This document shows, piece after piece, positions 48,860-57,385 of a stretch of DNA of 64,000 bases. The notes under the pieces were generated by a model. That model was not told where the DNA came from. It ran no database searches and saw only the letters and a list, made by a program, of their open reading frames with translations. The stretch's first letter is position 1; every line of letters starts with the position of its first letter. The stretch comes from Halomarina pelagica. GTDB taxonomy: Archaea; Halobacteriota; Halobacteria; Halobacteriales; Haloarculaceae. Location: positions 1-64,000 of the forward strand of contig NZ_CP100454.1 of the NCBI RefSeq assembly GCF_024228315.1. The letters run 5' to 3'. The translations under genes and the position numbers were made by a program.

Positions 48860-50311
48860 CTACTTGGACAGGGTCTTCGTGATCCGGTTCTTGATGGCCT
48901 CCACCGTCCCCGAGGGCGAGTGCTGGCCGGCGATTCCCTCGCTGATGGTCTGGTTGAGGTCGGTCCACCGGATCTGACTGGTCTCCCTGAGGTCCCAGTT
49001 CGCCCCCGCGCTGTTGTACTGCGAACCGTACTGCTTGGGCAGGTCGTACATCACCTTCTGAATCTGCGGCATCGAGTCGCCGTACTGCGAGAGCAGTTTC
49101 TGGTTCAGCGGCTTGTAGGCCGCCAGCGCCGGGTAGTCCTCGGCGAGGAGCGTGAGGTTGTGGTCGGCGCTGGTGTTCAGATACGTCATCAGTTTGAACG
49201 CCTGCTCCGGCTTGTTGTGGTCCTGTCCGAACGCCTGCTTCATCATCTGGATCGCCCACAGGTGCCCGCCGTGGGCACCTTCCTTGCCCGCGAGTTCGTC
49301 GATGCCGAACTCCTGGCCGTAATTGGCGTCGAGCTTCGGAATCGGCCCCTGCCAGATGTCGCCGTCCCAGCCGAACGTGACGTCTTGCTCGACGGACCGG
49401 TACCGGACCGGGTTGCCGAGGCCGTACGTGAACGAGGCGGCCTGGTCGGTCAGGAGGAGCGGCGGCACCTGCTCGTCGCTCCGGGTTGCGGCCTTCTCGC
49501 TCGAGTACGCGTTCGCCATATCGATGATGTTCTTTATCATCCCGTCAGTCCGGCCGGCCTGCCCGACCTTCAGCGAGTCCGTCGGGTTCTCCCAGGCCTT
49601 CGAGTCGAACCACGGGTCCTCGCCGCCGGAGTAGGCCGTTCGGGCCTCACCCCAGTACGACTCCAGGTCGTTCGGCGCACCCGTCGCCTCGTAGGCGTAG
49701 ACCTGGGGGTGCTTCTGCGTCATTTTCTCGAGCGCGCGGCGGTAGCCCGTCCACGTCTCCAGTTGGGCTGGATCGTCGACGCCGACATCCTTGAACAGTT
49801 TCGGGCGAACCGCGAGCATCGAGACGAGGTGCCGGTTGCCGCCGCCGCTCCAGTACTCGCCCTGGTAGGTCATCGAGTCGCGGTTGGCCTGTGTGAAGCC
49901 GTCCAGGAAGTCGCCGCCCTCGACGTACGACCCGTGGTCGGCTAGCGTGCCGTCGAGGAAGAACTCGAGGCCGGCGATGCCGCCCTCAGCGAGGTCCGGG
50001 GCGTTGCCGGCCGACACCGCCGACGGGAGTTTATTCCGCATCTGCCCGCCCGAGATGGCCTGCATGTTGACGCCGATATTCGGGTTCATCGACTCGAAGT
50101 TCTTCAGGGACTGCTCGAAGTGCTCCCCCGCCTTGGCGTTCTCCGCAGCCAGGAACGACCAGAAGTTGACGGTGACCTTCTCACTGCCGCCGCCGTCGCT
50201 CGTCGTCGGTTGATCGCTCGCACATCCCGCCAACGACCCAAGTGCACCTGCGGCGATGGCCGACGAGGCGCCTCTGAGAAATCCTCGGCGTGACGGATCA
50301 CTCTCGCTCAT
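48860..50311 (-). CDS. Tat lipoprotein solute-binding protein (sugar ABC type)
   Basis: A 483-residue protein. The signal SRRGFLRGASSAIAAGALGS then LAGCAS combines a twin-arginine motif (Arg8-Arg9) with a lipobox whose Cys is residue 30, so it is exported folded and lipid-anchored. The mature part begins with an acidic linker and then VTVNFWSFLAAENAKAGEHF, the start of a family 1 (MalE/UgpB-like) binding fold. LGNPVRYRSVEQDVTFGWDG and YLNTSADHNLTLLAEDYPAL are typical of sugar-binding members. No permease or ATPase gene lies next to it in this window, so it may use a distant transporter. ATG 50311 was chosen because the longer frame puts 17 unnatural residues before the signal. Confidence 0.88.
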   Translation of the reverse strand: MSESDPSRRGFLRGASSAIAAGALGSLAGCASDQPTTSDGGGSEKVTVNFWSFLAAENAKAGEHFEQSLKNFESMNPNIGVNMQAISGGQMRNKLPSAVSAGNAPDLAEGGIAGLEFFLDGTLADHGSYVEGGDFLDGFTQANRDSMTYQGEYWSGGGNRHLVSMLAVRPKLFKDVGVDDPAQLETWTGYRRALEKMTQKHPQVYAYEATGAPNDLESYWGEARTAYSGGEDPWFDSKAWENPTDSLKVGQAGRTDGMIKNIIDMANAYSSEKAATRSDEQVPPLLLTDQAASFTYGLGNPVRYRSVEQDVTFGWDGDIWQGPIPKLDANYGQEFGIDELAGKEGAHGGHLWAIQMMKQAFGQDHNKPEQAFKLMTYLNTSADHNLTLLAEDYPALAAYKPLNQKLLSQYGDSMPQIQKVMYDLPKQYGSQYNSAGANWDLRETSQIRWTDLNQTISEGIAGQHSPSGTVEAIKNRITKTLSK

Positions 50312-50397
50312 AGTACCAGTTGACAGATCCGGCCCGGGGTGTAAATAGATAACGGTTGTCACGGCCGTCTCGACAGATCGGGGATGCCACGCCAGCG

Positions 50398-50406
50398 TTT
50401 ATGCGC
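50398..50406 (+). promoter_or_regulatory. TATA-like TTTATGCGC box
   Basis: TTTATGCGC lies 31 bases before the ATG of the truncated PEP mutase-like gene. The identical nine bases lie 30 bases before the ATG of the intact paralog (52815-52823). A TATA box at this distance implies leaderless transcription. Confidence 0.5.
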
Positions 50407-50428
50407 CACCCCGCTCTCTACCTGCTCG

Positions 50429-50640
50429 ATGTCACGACGACAGTTCGGTGAACTCGTCGAAGACGATAGCGTCCTCGTCTGTCCGGGGGTCCACGACCCC
50501 CTGACGGCGCGCGCCGCGGCGACCGCCGACCCCGAGGCGATATACGTGACGGGGTACGGGACGTCGCTGTCGGTCACCGGCTACCCCGACGTTGGATTGA
50601 CGACGATGTCGGGGACAGTCACCAACGCGAATAACGTCTG
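50429..50640 (+). pseudogene. Truncated PEP mutase/isocitrate lyase family gene
   Basis: From ATG 50429: MSRRQFGELVEDDSVLVCPG, VHDPLTARAAATADPEAIYV, TGYGTSLSVTGYPDVGLTTM and NANNVCESVDD. These align with the first 75 residues of the intact protein at 52845 (LVCPDAHDPLTARIVDMADF; GFGTSLARSGYADVGLTTLT). At about 50650, where the CDADxGYG motif should come, the similarity stops and unrelated sequence begins. This is a 5' fragment joined by a deletion to the remnant at 50716-50803. Confidence 0.8.
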
Positions 50641-50715
50641 CGAGAGCGTCGACGATTCTGTCATCTACGAGGCCGGCGACGGCTTCATCGTCAAGGCACT
50701 TGCAGGGAGCGACGG

Positions 50716-50803
50716 CAAGGTAGGCGACTTCTTCGCCGGCCTCAAGGAGATGCTCGGCGATCCACGTTCCGACAAACACGGTGCCGCCGATGATTACCGT
50801 CGT
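50716..50803 (-). pseudogene. Relic of NAD-dependent epimerase gene start
   Basis: On the minus strand, directly downstream of the SAF-domain oxidoreductase, the sequence reads TTVIIGGTVFVGTWIAEHLL EAGEEVAYLA. G-G-T-x-F-V-G-x-x-I-A-x-x-L-L-x-x-G-x-E-V is the nucleotide-binding start of extended SDR (epimerase/dehydratase) proteins. The expected ATG is GCG and the frame leads into the truncated gene coming from the other side. The evidence is one motif, so moderate confidence. Confidence 0.45.
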
Positions 50804-50808
50804 CGCGG

Positions 50809-52155
50809 CTACAGCGTGCTGTCCTGTACCTGCCGGAGGTGGTAGATGAACGAGTCTCCGTCGAGCTCAACGTCATCGTAGGTGACGATCTCGTCGGAGC
50901 CCACCTCGCTCGTAACCGTGGCACCGTCGAGTATCTCGAAGGGGACGTACCTCTCGGCGTCGGCGTCGTCGGCGTCGACGAGCACCCCATAGACCGTGTA
51001 CCCGCCGCCGCCGTCGAGTTCGTCGCCCGGTTCGAGGGGGCGCTTGGCCGCGCCGACGACCTCGCCCACCCGCTCTCTGGGGGTGCCGGTGGGTTCGTTC
51101 CGGAGCGCCGCGTTCGCGACGCTGACGGGCGTCTCGAGCCCCGGCAGGTGAAACGGACGGTAGAACACCTGGTACTTGCCGTCGCTGGCGGTGTAGAGGC
51201 CGGTGCCGGCGTACTGGTCGAGATACTCCCGGACGCGCGGCTCCGGCGTCGTCGTCACGACGAACACGCCGAAGCTCACGTCCTCGTCGACTTCCGACCC
51301 GTCGGGATAGAGCGAACTGACCGTGTCGACGACGCCGCTCGACTCGAGAATGCCGCCGTCCGTCTTCGGGCGGAGTTTCTCCGGAATCTCCGGGATTTCC
51401 GCCGTCGGGAGGTGCATCCGCGGCACGTCCGGCTTCAGCCCCGTTGCGTTGGCGACGGCGCACATCTCGACGGCAACCTTGGTACCGTCGAAGAAGGAGT
51501 TGTACATTCGGGGGTTGAGGTTCTGCCGCTCGACGAACTCCTCCTCGAAGCCGATACGGTCGAAGATGTCGTCCGGCGTCGCGTGGTGGTTCTCCTCGAG
51601 GTAGGGGTTGCCCTTGCCCGCGGCGACGACGTCCAGACCGACGGTTTCCGCCCAGTCGCAGAGTTCGACGATGAGTGACGGCTGGTCACCGTAGGCCATC
51701 GAGTAGGTCGTGTCGTTGCGCTCGGCTATCCGCGAGAGTATCGGGCCGACGACGGTGTCCGCCTCGACGGTCACCATGACGACGTGCGTCCCGGAGGTGA
51801 GGCCGACGAACGCATGTCTGGCACCCACCTCGGGGACGCCCGTCGCCTCGACGACCACGTCCACGTCGGCCCGGGCGAGATCGACCCCGTCGCCTATGAC
51901 GACCCGATCGCCGTCGGCCATCGCCTCGTCGGCCTCGTCGGTCCCGTCGACCAGTCGTACGGCGTCGCCGGCGACGCCGTTGCGCTCGAACGTCTCTATG
52001 GCCTTCTCGCGGTCGATGTCGGCGATGGCGGCCGTGGTCATGCCGGTTACCCGCTCGACCTGATCTATCAGGTTCGACCCGAAGAGTCCCGCGCCGATGA
52101 CGCCGACGCGGATCGGGTCGTCGAGGGCTGTCAGTTGTGAGGGTAGGTTCAACAT
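50809..52155 (-). CDS. SAF-domain NAD(P)-dependent oxidoreductase
   Basis: A 448-residue protein. An N-terminal Rossmann domain with VGVIGAGLFGSNLIDQVERV is related to homoserine dehydrogenase. The middle reads TYSMAYGDQPSLIVELCDWA and AGKGNPYLEENHHATPDDIF. A C-terminal SAF domain covers about 370-440 (GAAKRPLEPGDELDGGGGYT). Proteins of this build occur in bacterial carbohydrate-catabolism loci and act on branched or acidic sugars, with the SAF domain possibly helping substrate binding. The divergent VOC gene starts 94 bases away. TTTATAG (about 52198) is its likely TATA box. Confidence 0.88.
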   Translation of the reverse strand: MLNLPSQLTALDDPIRVGVIGAGLFGSNLIDQVERVTGMTTAAIADIDREKAIETFERNGVAGDAVRLVDGTDEADEAMADGDRVVIGDGVDLARADVDVVVEATGVPEVGARHAFVGLTSGTHVVMVTVEADTVVGPILSRIAERNDTTYSMAYGDQPSLIVELCDWAETVGLDVVAAGKGNPYLEENHHATPDDIFDRIGFEEEFVERQNLNPRMYNSFFDGTKVAVEMCAVANATGLKPDVPRMHLPTAEIPEIPEKLRPKTDGGILESSGVVDTVSSLYPDGSEVDEDVSFGVFVVTTTPEPRVREYLDQYAGTGLYTASDGKYQVFYRPFHLPGLETPVSVANAALRNEPTGTPRERVGEVVGAAKRPLEPGDELDGGGGYTVYGVLVDADDADAERYVPFEILDGATVTSEVGSDEIVTYDDVELDGDSFIYHLRQVQDSTL

Positions 52156-52217
52156 GGGTTTTGTGACACGTTCGCACCGTCATATCGGACTACTATAAAG
52201 CTATGCCAGCGAGCGGA

Positions 52218-52223
52218 TTTATG
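52218..52223 (+). promoter_or_regulatory. TATA-like TTTATG box of VOC gene
   Basis: TTTATG lies 32 bases before the ATG at 52250, the same spacing as for the PEP mutase-like genes, so this promoter probably also makes a leaderless transcript. Confidence 0.4.
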
Positions 52224-52249
52224 TGGACTCGGTCGGAAGACCCTCCCGC

Positions 52250-52669
52250 ATGACGTACGAGCCACACCACTACGGCGTGACAGTCTCGGACATCGACGCC
52301 GCCGAGGAGTTTTACGGCGAGCGACTGGGGTTGCCGGTCGCCGACCGCCTGTCGTTCGACGACGAGGCGTTCGGTCGGTTCGTGGGCGTCCCGGACGCCG
52401 ATGTCGACATCGTCTTCTTCGACGCAGGCGGCTTCCAGATAGAGGTCCTCGAGTACGCGAACTCGTCGAGGAACGCCAACGAGGGCGTCTCGAACGACGA
52501 TGTGGGTGCTGCCCACGTCTGCCTGACGGTCGACGACCTCGACGCCGAGTACCGGCGCCTCTCTGACGACGTCGACTTCGTCAGCCCTCCGCAGACTCTG
52601 GAGAACGGGGCGACGGTCGCCTACGCTCTCGACCCCGACGGCAACGTGGTCGAACTGCTGGAGACCTGA
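52250..52669 (+). CDS. VOC/glyoxalase-family protein
   Basis: A 139-residue single-domain vicinal-oxygen-chelate protein starting MTYEPHHYGVTVSDIDAAEE. Two beta-alpha-beta-beta-beta modules are visible: HHYGVTVSDIDAAEEFYGER and AHVCLTVDDLDAEYRRLSDD. Likely metal ligands are His (HYGVTV), Glu (QIEVLEY), His (AHVCLTV) and Glu (NVVELLE). The fold serves isomerases, lyases and dioxygenases. In this island it could act as an epimerase or lactone-handling enzyme. The ATG at 52250 was preferred over the frame opening at 52223. Confidence 0.88.
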   Translation: MTYEPHHYGVTVSDIDAAEEFYGERLGLPVADRLSFDDEAFGRFVGVPDADVDIVFFDAGGFQIEVLEYANSSRNANEGVSNDDVGAAHVCLTVDDLDAEYRRLSDDVDFVSPPQTLENGATVAYALDPDGNVVELLET

Positions 52670-52814
52670 TACTGTCGGGCGTAGACCGGGCGAGAATTTC
52701 GCCGCTCTCGGGTAGTGACTCCCTTCACGACGGACGACCTTCCGGCGGCAGGGACGACGCGCGTCGAGCCTCTCGGTCGATCGGTTGCGTCAGAGCGCCA
52801 CATTCACCCCGTAC

Positions 52815-52823
52815 TTTATGCGC
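52815..52823 (+). promoter_or_regulatory. TATA-like TTTATGCGC box
   Basis: TTTATGCGC, 30 bases before ATG 52845, identical to the box at 50398-50406 of the truncated paralog. Confidence 0.5.
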
Positions 52824-52844
52824 GACGCGGCACATCGTCACGTG

Positions 52845-53747
52845 ATGTCCGCCGGAGCAACCTTCAGACAGCTATTGGCGAGCGAGGAGTTGCTCGTGTG
52901 CCCGGATGCACACGACCCGCTGACCGCTCGCATCGTCGACATGGCCGACTTCGACGCCATCCACATGACCGGGTTCGGGACGTCCCTGGCCCGGTCGGGC
53001 TACGCCGACGTCGGTCTCACGACCCTGACCGAGGTACTCGACAACGCGCGGAAGTTCGCCACTCAGGTCGACGTGCCGGTCTTCTGTGACGCCGACGACG
53101 GCTATGGAGACGTCAGGAACGTGATTCGAACCGTCGAGGAGTTCGTCCACACCGGTGTCGCCGGGATTCACCTCGAGGACCAGGCGACGCCCAAGCGCGG
53201 AATCATCTCGGGGCACGAGGTCGTCTCGGAGGACCGATTCCTCTCGAAGGTCGAAGCGGCGTGTGACGTCCGAGACGAACACGACGAGGACTTCGTCGTC
53301 GTAGCCCGGAGCGACGCACCCGGCGCCGAGAACGCCACCCTCGACGACGCAATAGCACGACTGAACGGAGCCGTCGATCTCGGCGCGGACGCGGCGTTCG
53401 TCATCGGCCAGTCCACCGAGGAGGAAGTCATCCGCGTCGGCGAGGAAATCGATGCCCCGCTGGTGTACGACTGGAACGGCTACCACCCCCGCCTGAACCC
53501 CGAGACGCTCACCGAGTACGGCTACGACGTCGCCATCGTCTCGATGCTCGCGACCCGCGCGACCATGATCGGCGTGTACAGGCGGGCGAAGCAACTCGAG
53601 GAGGGACTCGACGTGACCTTCGAGATGATGGACGAGATCGAGGACCTCGACCGCTCGTGGGTGGAGTTCGCCGGCTTCTCGAAGGTGCTCGAGTGGGAGG
53701 AGGCATACGGTCAGATCGACGTGACCGACGTCGAGATGGACGGCTAA
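52845..53747 (+). CDS. PEP mutase/isocitrate lyase family enzyme
   Basis: A 300-residue TIM-barrel protein starting MSAGATFRQLLASEELLVCP. Family marks: CPDAHDPLTARIVDMADFDA, GFGTSLARSGYADVGLTTLT, the metal-binding CDADDGYGDVRNVIRTVEEF, and GVAGIHLEDQ. The catalytic loop reads TPKRGIISGHEVVSEDRFLS; the lyase-type K-K/R-C-G-H cysteine is absent, which disfavours true isocitrate or methylisocitrate lyase activity. Oxaloacetate decarboxylase-like or other C-C lyase activity on an oxoacid is more likely. The frame is open from 52785 but ATG 52845 fits the TATA spacing. The 5' fragment at 50429 is its paralog. Confidence 0.9.
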   Translation: MSAGATFRQLLASEELLVCPDAHDPLTARIVDMADFDAIHMTGFGTSLARSGYADVGLTTLTEVLDNARKFATQVDVPVFCDADDGYGDVRNVIRTVEEFVHTGVAGIHLEDQATPKRGIISGHEVVSEDRFLSKVEAACDVRDEHDEDFVVVARSDAPGAENATLDDAIARLNGAVDLGADAAFVIGQSTEEEVIRVGEEIDAPLVYDWNGYHPRLNPETLTEYGYDVAIVSMLATRATMIGVYRRAKQLEEGLDVTFEMMDEIEDLDRSWVEFAGFSKVLEWEEAYGQIDVTDVEMDG

Positions 53748-53813
53748 GTCGACGGTTCGCGTACGGCAGCGCTGTCGCTGTTCACCCACCCCGTCCGCTA
53801 CGAGCTCACCCCC

Positions 53814-54818
53814 TCACTCGACCAGCCCTTCGGCCTCGCCGACGATGTCGTCGACGTTCGGGACGACCACTTCCTTCAGGGACGGGGAATACGGGATCGG
53901 AACGTCCGGGGGCGTGAGGCGCGCCACCGCCTCCAGCGCCTCCGGTTCCGACTCGGTGACGCGGGCGACGAGTTCGCCCGACAGTCCGAACGACCGGTAG
54001 TCCTCGTCGACGACGAGCAGGCGACCCGTCTTCTGGACCGACTCGATGACGGCCTCGTCGTCCAGCGGCACCAGCGTCCGCAGGTCGAGCACCTCGGCGT
54101 CGACGCCGGCCTCGCCGAGTCGCGCCGCGGCCTCGAGTGCGCGGTGGACGTGGAGTCCGAGAGTGGCTATCGTGACGTCGGTCCCCTCGCGCTTGACGTC
54201 GGCCTCGCCGATGGGGACCTCGTACGGCTCGTCGGGGACGTCCGTCCCGATCTCCTCGGCGAAGTCGAACATCCCGAGCATCAACTGCTTGTGGAACATG
54301 TAGACGACCGGGTTGTCGTCGCGGACCGAACTGTGCATCAACCCCTTGGCGTCGTACGGCGAACTCGGGACGACCACCTTCATGCCCGGCAGGTGGGAGA
54401 ACGTGCCGTACAGCGTCTGGGTGTGCGTCGGGTCCTGGTACGGCGTCATCCCGACGGAGGTCATCAGCACCATCGGGACGGGGTGGGACCCGTCGCTCAT
54501 GTAGTGGGTCTTCGCCATCTCGTTGTAGATCTGGTCCATCGCCACCCCGGCGAAGTCCACGTACATCAGTTCGACGACCGGTCGGAGACCGGCCATCGCG
54601 GCCCCGAGGCCGGCCCCGATGAAGCACGTCTCGCTGATGGGCGTGTCCATCACGCGGTCACCGCCGAACTCCTCGTAGAGGCCCTCGGTGCTGTCGAATA
54701 TCCCGCCGAACTCGCCGACGTCCTCTCCCATGACGAACACGTCGTCGTCCATCGCCATCTCGTCACGGAGTCCCGACACGACGGCCGGGCTCATCCTCGT
54801 GCGTCGTTCACGTGCCAT
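53814..54818 (-). CDS. 2-oxoacid dehydrogenase E1 beta subunit
   Basis: A 334-residue transketolase-type protein starting MARERRTRMSPAVVSGLRDE. It has the E1-beta features MGEDVGEFGGIFDSTEGLYE, FGGDRVMDTPISETCFIGAG, and a C-terminal domain DAEVLDLRTLVPLDDEAVIE with VVDEDYRSFGLSGELVARV. It pairs with the alpha subunit 2 bases upstream. Together they decarboxylate a 2-oxoacid or cleave acetoin. No E2 lipoyl transferase or E3 gene is adjacent, so the partners must be encoded elsewhere or the enzyme uses another acceptor. Confidence 0.94.
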   Translation of the reverse strand: MARERRTRMSPAVVSGLRDEMAMDDDVFVMGEDVGEFGGIFDSTEGLYEEFGGDRVMDTPISETCFIGAGLGAAMAGLRPVVELMYVDFAGVAMDQIYNEMAKTHYMSDGSHPVPMVLMTSVGMTPYQDPTHTQTLYGTFSHLPGMKVVVPSSPYDAKGLMHSSVRDDNPVVYMFHKQLMLGMFDFAEEIGTDVPDEPYEVPIGEADVKREGTDVTIATLGLHVHRALEAAARLGEAGVDAEVLDLRTLVPLDDEAVIESVQKTGRLLVVDEDYRSFGLSGELVARVTESEPEALEAVARLTPPDVPIPYSPSLKEVVVPNVDDIVGEAEGLVE

Positions 54819-54820
54819 GG

Positions 54821-55789
54821 TTACGTCCTCCGAGTCTCCGCGAACGTCCCCCTCGTCGCGACCGCGGCGTCCGGTGTCGGCTGGTCGACGGCGTACCGTA
54901 TCGCCTCGTCGACCTCGGCCTCGACCGCGGACTCGACGTCGGCGACCTCAGCCGCGGTGACGCCCGCCTCGCGGACGGCGTTCAGGATCTTCGGCATGCA
55001 GTCGTCCGCCTCCATCTCCTCTCGTTCCCCCGGCGTCCGGTAGTCCTCCGGGTCCTCAAAGAAGTGGCCCATGAGGCGGTACGTCTCTATCTCGAGGAGC
55101 GTCGGCCCCCCGCCGCTCCGAGCGCGCTCGATGGCCTCTGCGGCCTCCTCGCGGACGGTCAGCACGTCGTTGTCCTCGATACGCCTGCCGGGCATGTTCT
55201 GTCCCACCGCCCGCTTGGAGTTGTCCTCGACGGCGGTCACGTGGTCCTTGGGCGTGCTTATCCCCCACCTGTTGTCCTCGATAACGAACACGACGGGGAG
55301 GTCGTGGACGCTCGCGAAGTTCAGACACTCGTAGAACGCGCCCTGGTTGGCAGCGCCGTCGCCGACGAACCCGACGACCACGTTGTCGTTCCCCCGTTTC
55401 TTGTTGGCGAGGGCGATGCCCGTCGCGGCCGGGAGGTGCTGGGCGACGATCGCACCCGAGACGAAGTTCGCCTCCCGGTCGAGGATGTGCTGCTCGCCGG
55501 CCTTCCCGTTGCAGATACCGCCCTGCTTGCCGAGTTGCTCGGCCACCAGGCCCTTCACGTCGCTCCCCTTCGCGATCGCGACGTGCGGACTGCGATGGGA
55601 GGCGAGCGCCCAGTCGTCGTCGCCCAGCAGATGGCAGACGCCGACCGCGGGCGCCTCCTGCCCCATGCTGCCGTGGATTCCGGACGGGATGCCCTCACCG
55701 TCGTCGTACGCCTCCCGCAACCGTCGGTTGTAGTAACGGATGGTGTACATCTCTCGATACAACTCTCGTAGCGTATCGGCTGCTAACAT
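54821..55789 (-). CDS. Thiamine-PP dehydrogenase E1 alpha subunit
   Basis: A 322-residue protein starting MLAADTLRELYREMYTIRYY. The thiamine diphosphate motif is GDGAANQGAFYECLNFASVH followed by VVFVIEDNRWGIS (G-D-G then about 28 residues to N). The phosphorylation-loop region (HVTAVEDNSKRAVGQNMPGR) and the tail GHFFEDPEDYRTPGEREEME are as in acetoin or branched-chain type E1 alpha. It is the first gene of the E1 operon. TTTAATA (55824-55818) is a TATA box 35 bases upstream. Confidence 0.94.
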   Translation of the reverse strand: MLAADTLRELYREMYTIRYYNRRLREAYDDGEGIPSGIHGSMGQEAPAVGVCHLLGDDDWALASHRSPHVAIAKGSDVKGLVAEQLGKQGGICNGKAGEQHILDREANFVSGAIVAQHLPAATGIALANKKRGNDNVVVGFVGDGAANQGAFYECLNFASVHDLPVVFVIEDNRWGISTPKDHVTAVEDNSKRAVGQNMPGRRIEDNDVLTVREEAAEAIERARSGGGPTLLEIETYRLMGHFFEDPEDYRTPGEREEMEADDCMPKILNAVREAGVTAAEVADVESAVEAEVDEAIRYAVDQPTPDAAVATRGTFAETRRT

Positions 55790-56271
55790 TGCGCATTGAA
55801 CAGGTACCGCAGAGGCGTATTAAACGTTCTGCTCGGCGTTCGCTACGACCGCTCCATCCGGCGCTCTAGCCGCGTACGACCTGTTGCGCGCTCGTCGTCG
55901 ACGGGGCCGAGCGCGTCGGATCGTCGCCTTCCTCCACGATGACGAAAGTCTCGCGCTGGCCCTAGAACGCGACTCCGTCTATCAGTGGACGCTCTCTTCC
56001 GCCCACGTCTGCGATTGTAGACCGACGAAAACGGCGGACCGAGCGCGTGAGGTTCGAACGCCGACGGTAGAGCCCCCGATTCACGATGAACGAAGGTACC
56101 GTCGACGGGAGACACCGTTTCGTTGGGCGTTTTCGCCCAAGCCCTTCACCGGACATTACCTCCAGAACGGCGGAATCCGGGCGGACGGACCCCGTTCGAC
56201 GGATCGCCCCCGAAAAAACATCAATCTTCACACATAGTAAAGTTAAGTCGGTGGTCTTGCTACGCGTACAC
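55790..56271. promoter_or_regulatory. Divergent regulatory region, E1 operon and iclR
   Basis: About 480 bases between the E1 operon and an IclR gene. Frames here translate to arginine-rich noise. The E1 TATA box is at 55818-55824. AT-rich ACATAGTAAAGTTAAGTC (56233-56250) likely holds the IclR promoter. No perfect long palindrome was found, so the IclR site is not located. Confidence 0.45.
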
Positions 56272-57045
56272 ATGGACGAACGCGACGCCCACGGACAAAC
56301 GGTGCAGGCTACGGAGACCTCCTTCACGGTCGTTGAGTACCTGAAGGAGCAGGACGGCGCCCGGCTGTACGAGGTCGCCGACGACCTGGGACTGGCGAAC
56401 AGCACTGCCCACAAACACCTCGCGACGCTCGTCGACCTGGGGTACGTGGTTCGCGAGGGTAACGAGTACCACCTCGGACTGGAGTTCCTCCACATCGGCG
56501 GGCTGATACGCGACCGGAAGAAGGTCAACCGTCTCTCGATGCCGGTAGTGCGAAGTCTGGCCGATCGGACCGGAGAGCAGGTGCAGTTCATCGTCGAGGA
56601 GAACGGCCGCGGCTACCACGTCTACACGTCGCCCGGCGACCAGGCCGTCCGCGTCGACACCCGGATTGGCAAGCGGATATACCTCCACGCCAACGCGTCG
56701 GGCAAGGCGATGATGGCCTACTGGGACCCCGAGCGCGTCGACGCGGTCGTCGATCAGTGGGGGCTCCCCGCCGTCACCCAGCATACGATCACCGACCGGG
56801 ACGAACTGTTCGAGGAACTCGAGGCCGTCCGCGAGCGAGGGTACGCCTACAACCTCGAGGAGCACATCGTCGGGTACCGCGGCGTCGCCGCACCGGTCTG
56901 CTCTCACGACGGCGAGGTGCTCGGGGCGCTCGGCGTCGGCGGACCGACCCGTCGGCTGAAGGACGACTGGCTCCGCGAGGACCTCCCCGAGATGACGCTC
57001 GAGGCCGTGAACGAGTTCGAGCTGAAGGTCGAGTTCGCCGTATGA
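56272..57045 (+). CDS. IclR-family transcriptional regulator (copy 1)
   Basis: A 257-residue protein starting MDERDAHGQTVQATETSFTV. The winged helix covers 15-75 (LYEVADDLGLANSTAHKHLA, TLVDLGYVVREGNEYHLGLE). The ligand-binding domain covers 85-255, with IYLHANASGKAMMAYWDPER, HTITDRDELFEELEAVRERG and EEHIVGYRGVAAPVCSHDGE typical of IclR effector domains. It is divergent from the E1 operon and probably controls the island in response to a catabolite. The frame is open further upstream (56086), but the ATG at 56272 fits the family N-terminus. Confidence 0.92.
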   Translation: MDERDAHGQTVQATETSFTVVEYLKEQDGARLYEVADDLGLANSTAHKHLATLVDLGYVVREGNEYHLGLEFLHIGGLIRDRKKVNRLSMPVVRSLADRTGEQVQFIVEENGRGYHVYTSPGDQAVRVDTRIGKRIYLHANASGKAMMAYWDPERVDAVVDQWGLPAVTQHTITDRDELFEELEAVRERGYAYNLEEHIVGYRGVAAPVCSHDGEVLGALGVGGPTRRLKDDWLREDLPEMTLEAVNEFELKVEFAV

Positions 57046-57200
57046 CGCCCGGCATGACGACACCGTGGCAGTAACGGACGTCGGCTCTACCGTCCGCGTC
57101 GGACCAGTTCGGGCGTCCGCCCTCGCAGGCGCTCTGAGAGCCGTCTCGGTGAGGGCGTGGCCGCCGATAAAAGCCAGGTGACGCGCCGAGCGGCGGCTAC

Positions 57201-57385
57201 GTGGACCCCTACGAAGGGTTCCAACGACTGAGGGATTCGAGTTCGGCGTGATGGCATCGACGACGAGTAACCCGTATGGGCTCCCCGATGAGGAACTCCC
57301 CGGAGTGTTCCGACGACGGGGGTTCGCGATTCATAACCACCAGCAGTTCAAGAGGACGCAGGTACGGGCGGCAGAATCAGCATAG
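57201..57385 (+). pseudogene. C-terminal scrap of an unknown enzyme
   Basis: Two frames join: VDPYEGFQRLRD, then after a shift near 57235 FEFGVMASTTSNPYGLPDEE followed by LPGVFRRRGFAIHNHQQFKR TQVRAAESA and TAG at 57383-57385. The coherent text suggests the tail of a real protein placed between the two IclR genes. I do not recognise the family. Confidence 0.4.

Noticed and set aside
48420-49945. Long open frames opposite the solute-binding protein and SDR genes (48420-49259 minus, 48845-49945 plus)
   Set aside because: They are antisense or off-frame to strongly supported genes and have the valine/arginine/histidine-rich texture of shadow frames in GC-rich DNA.
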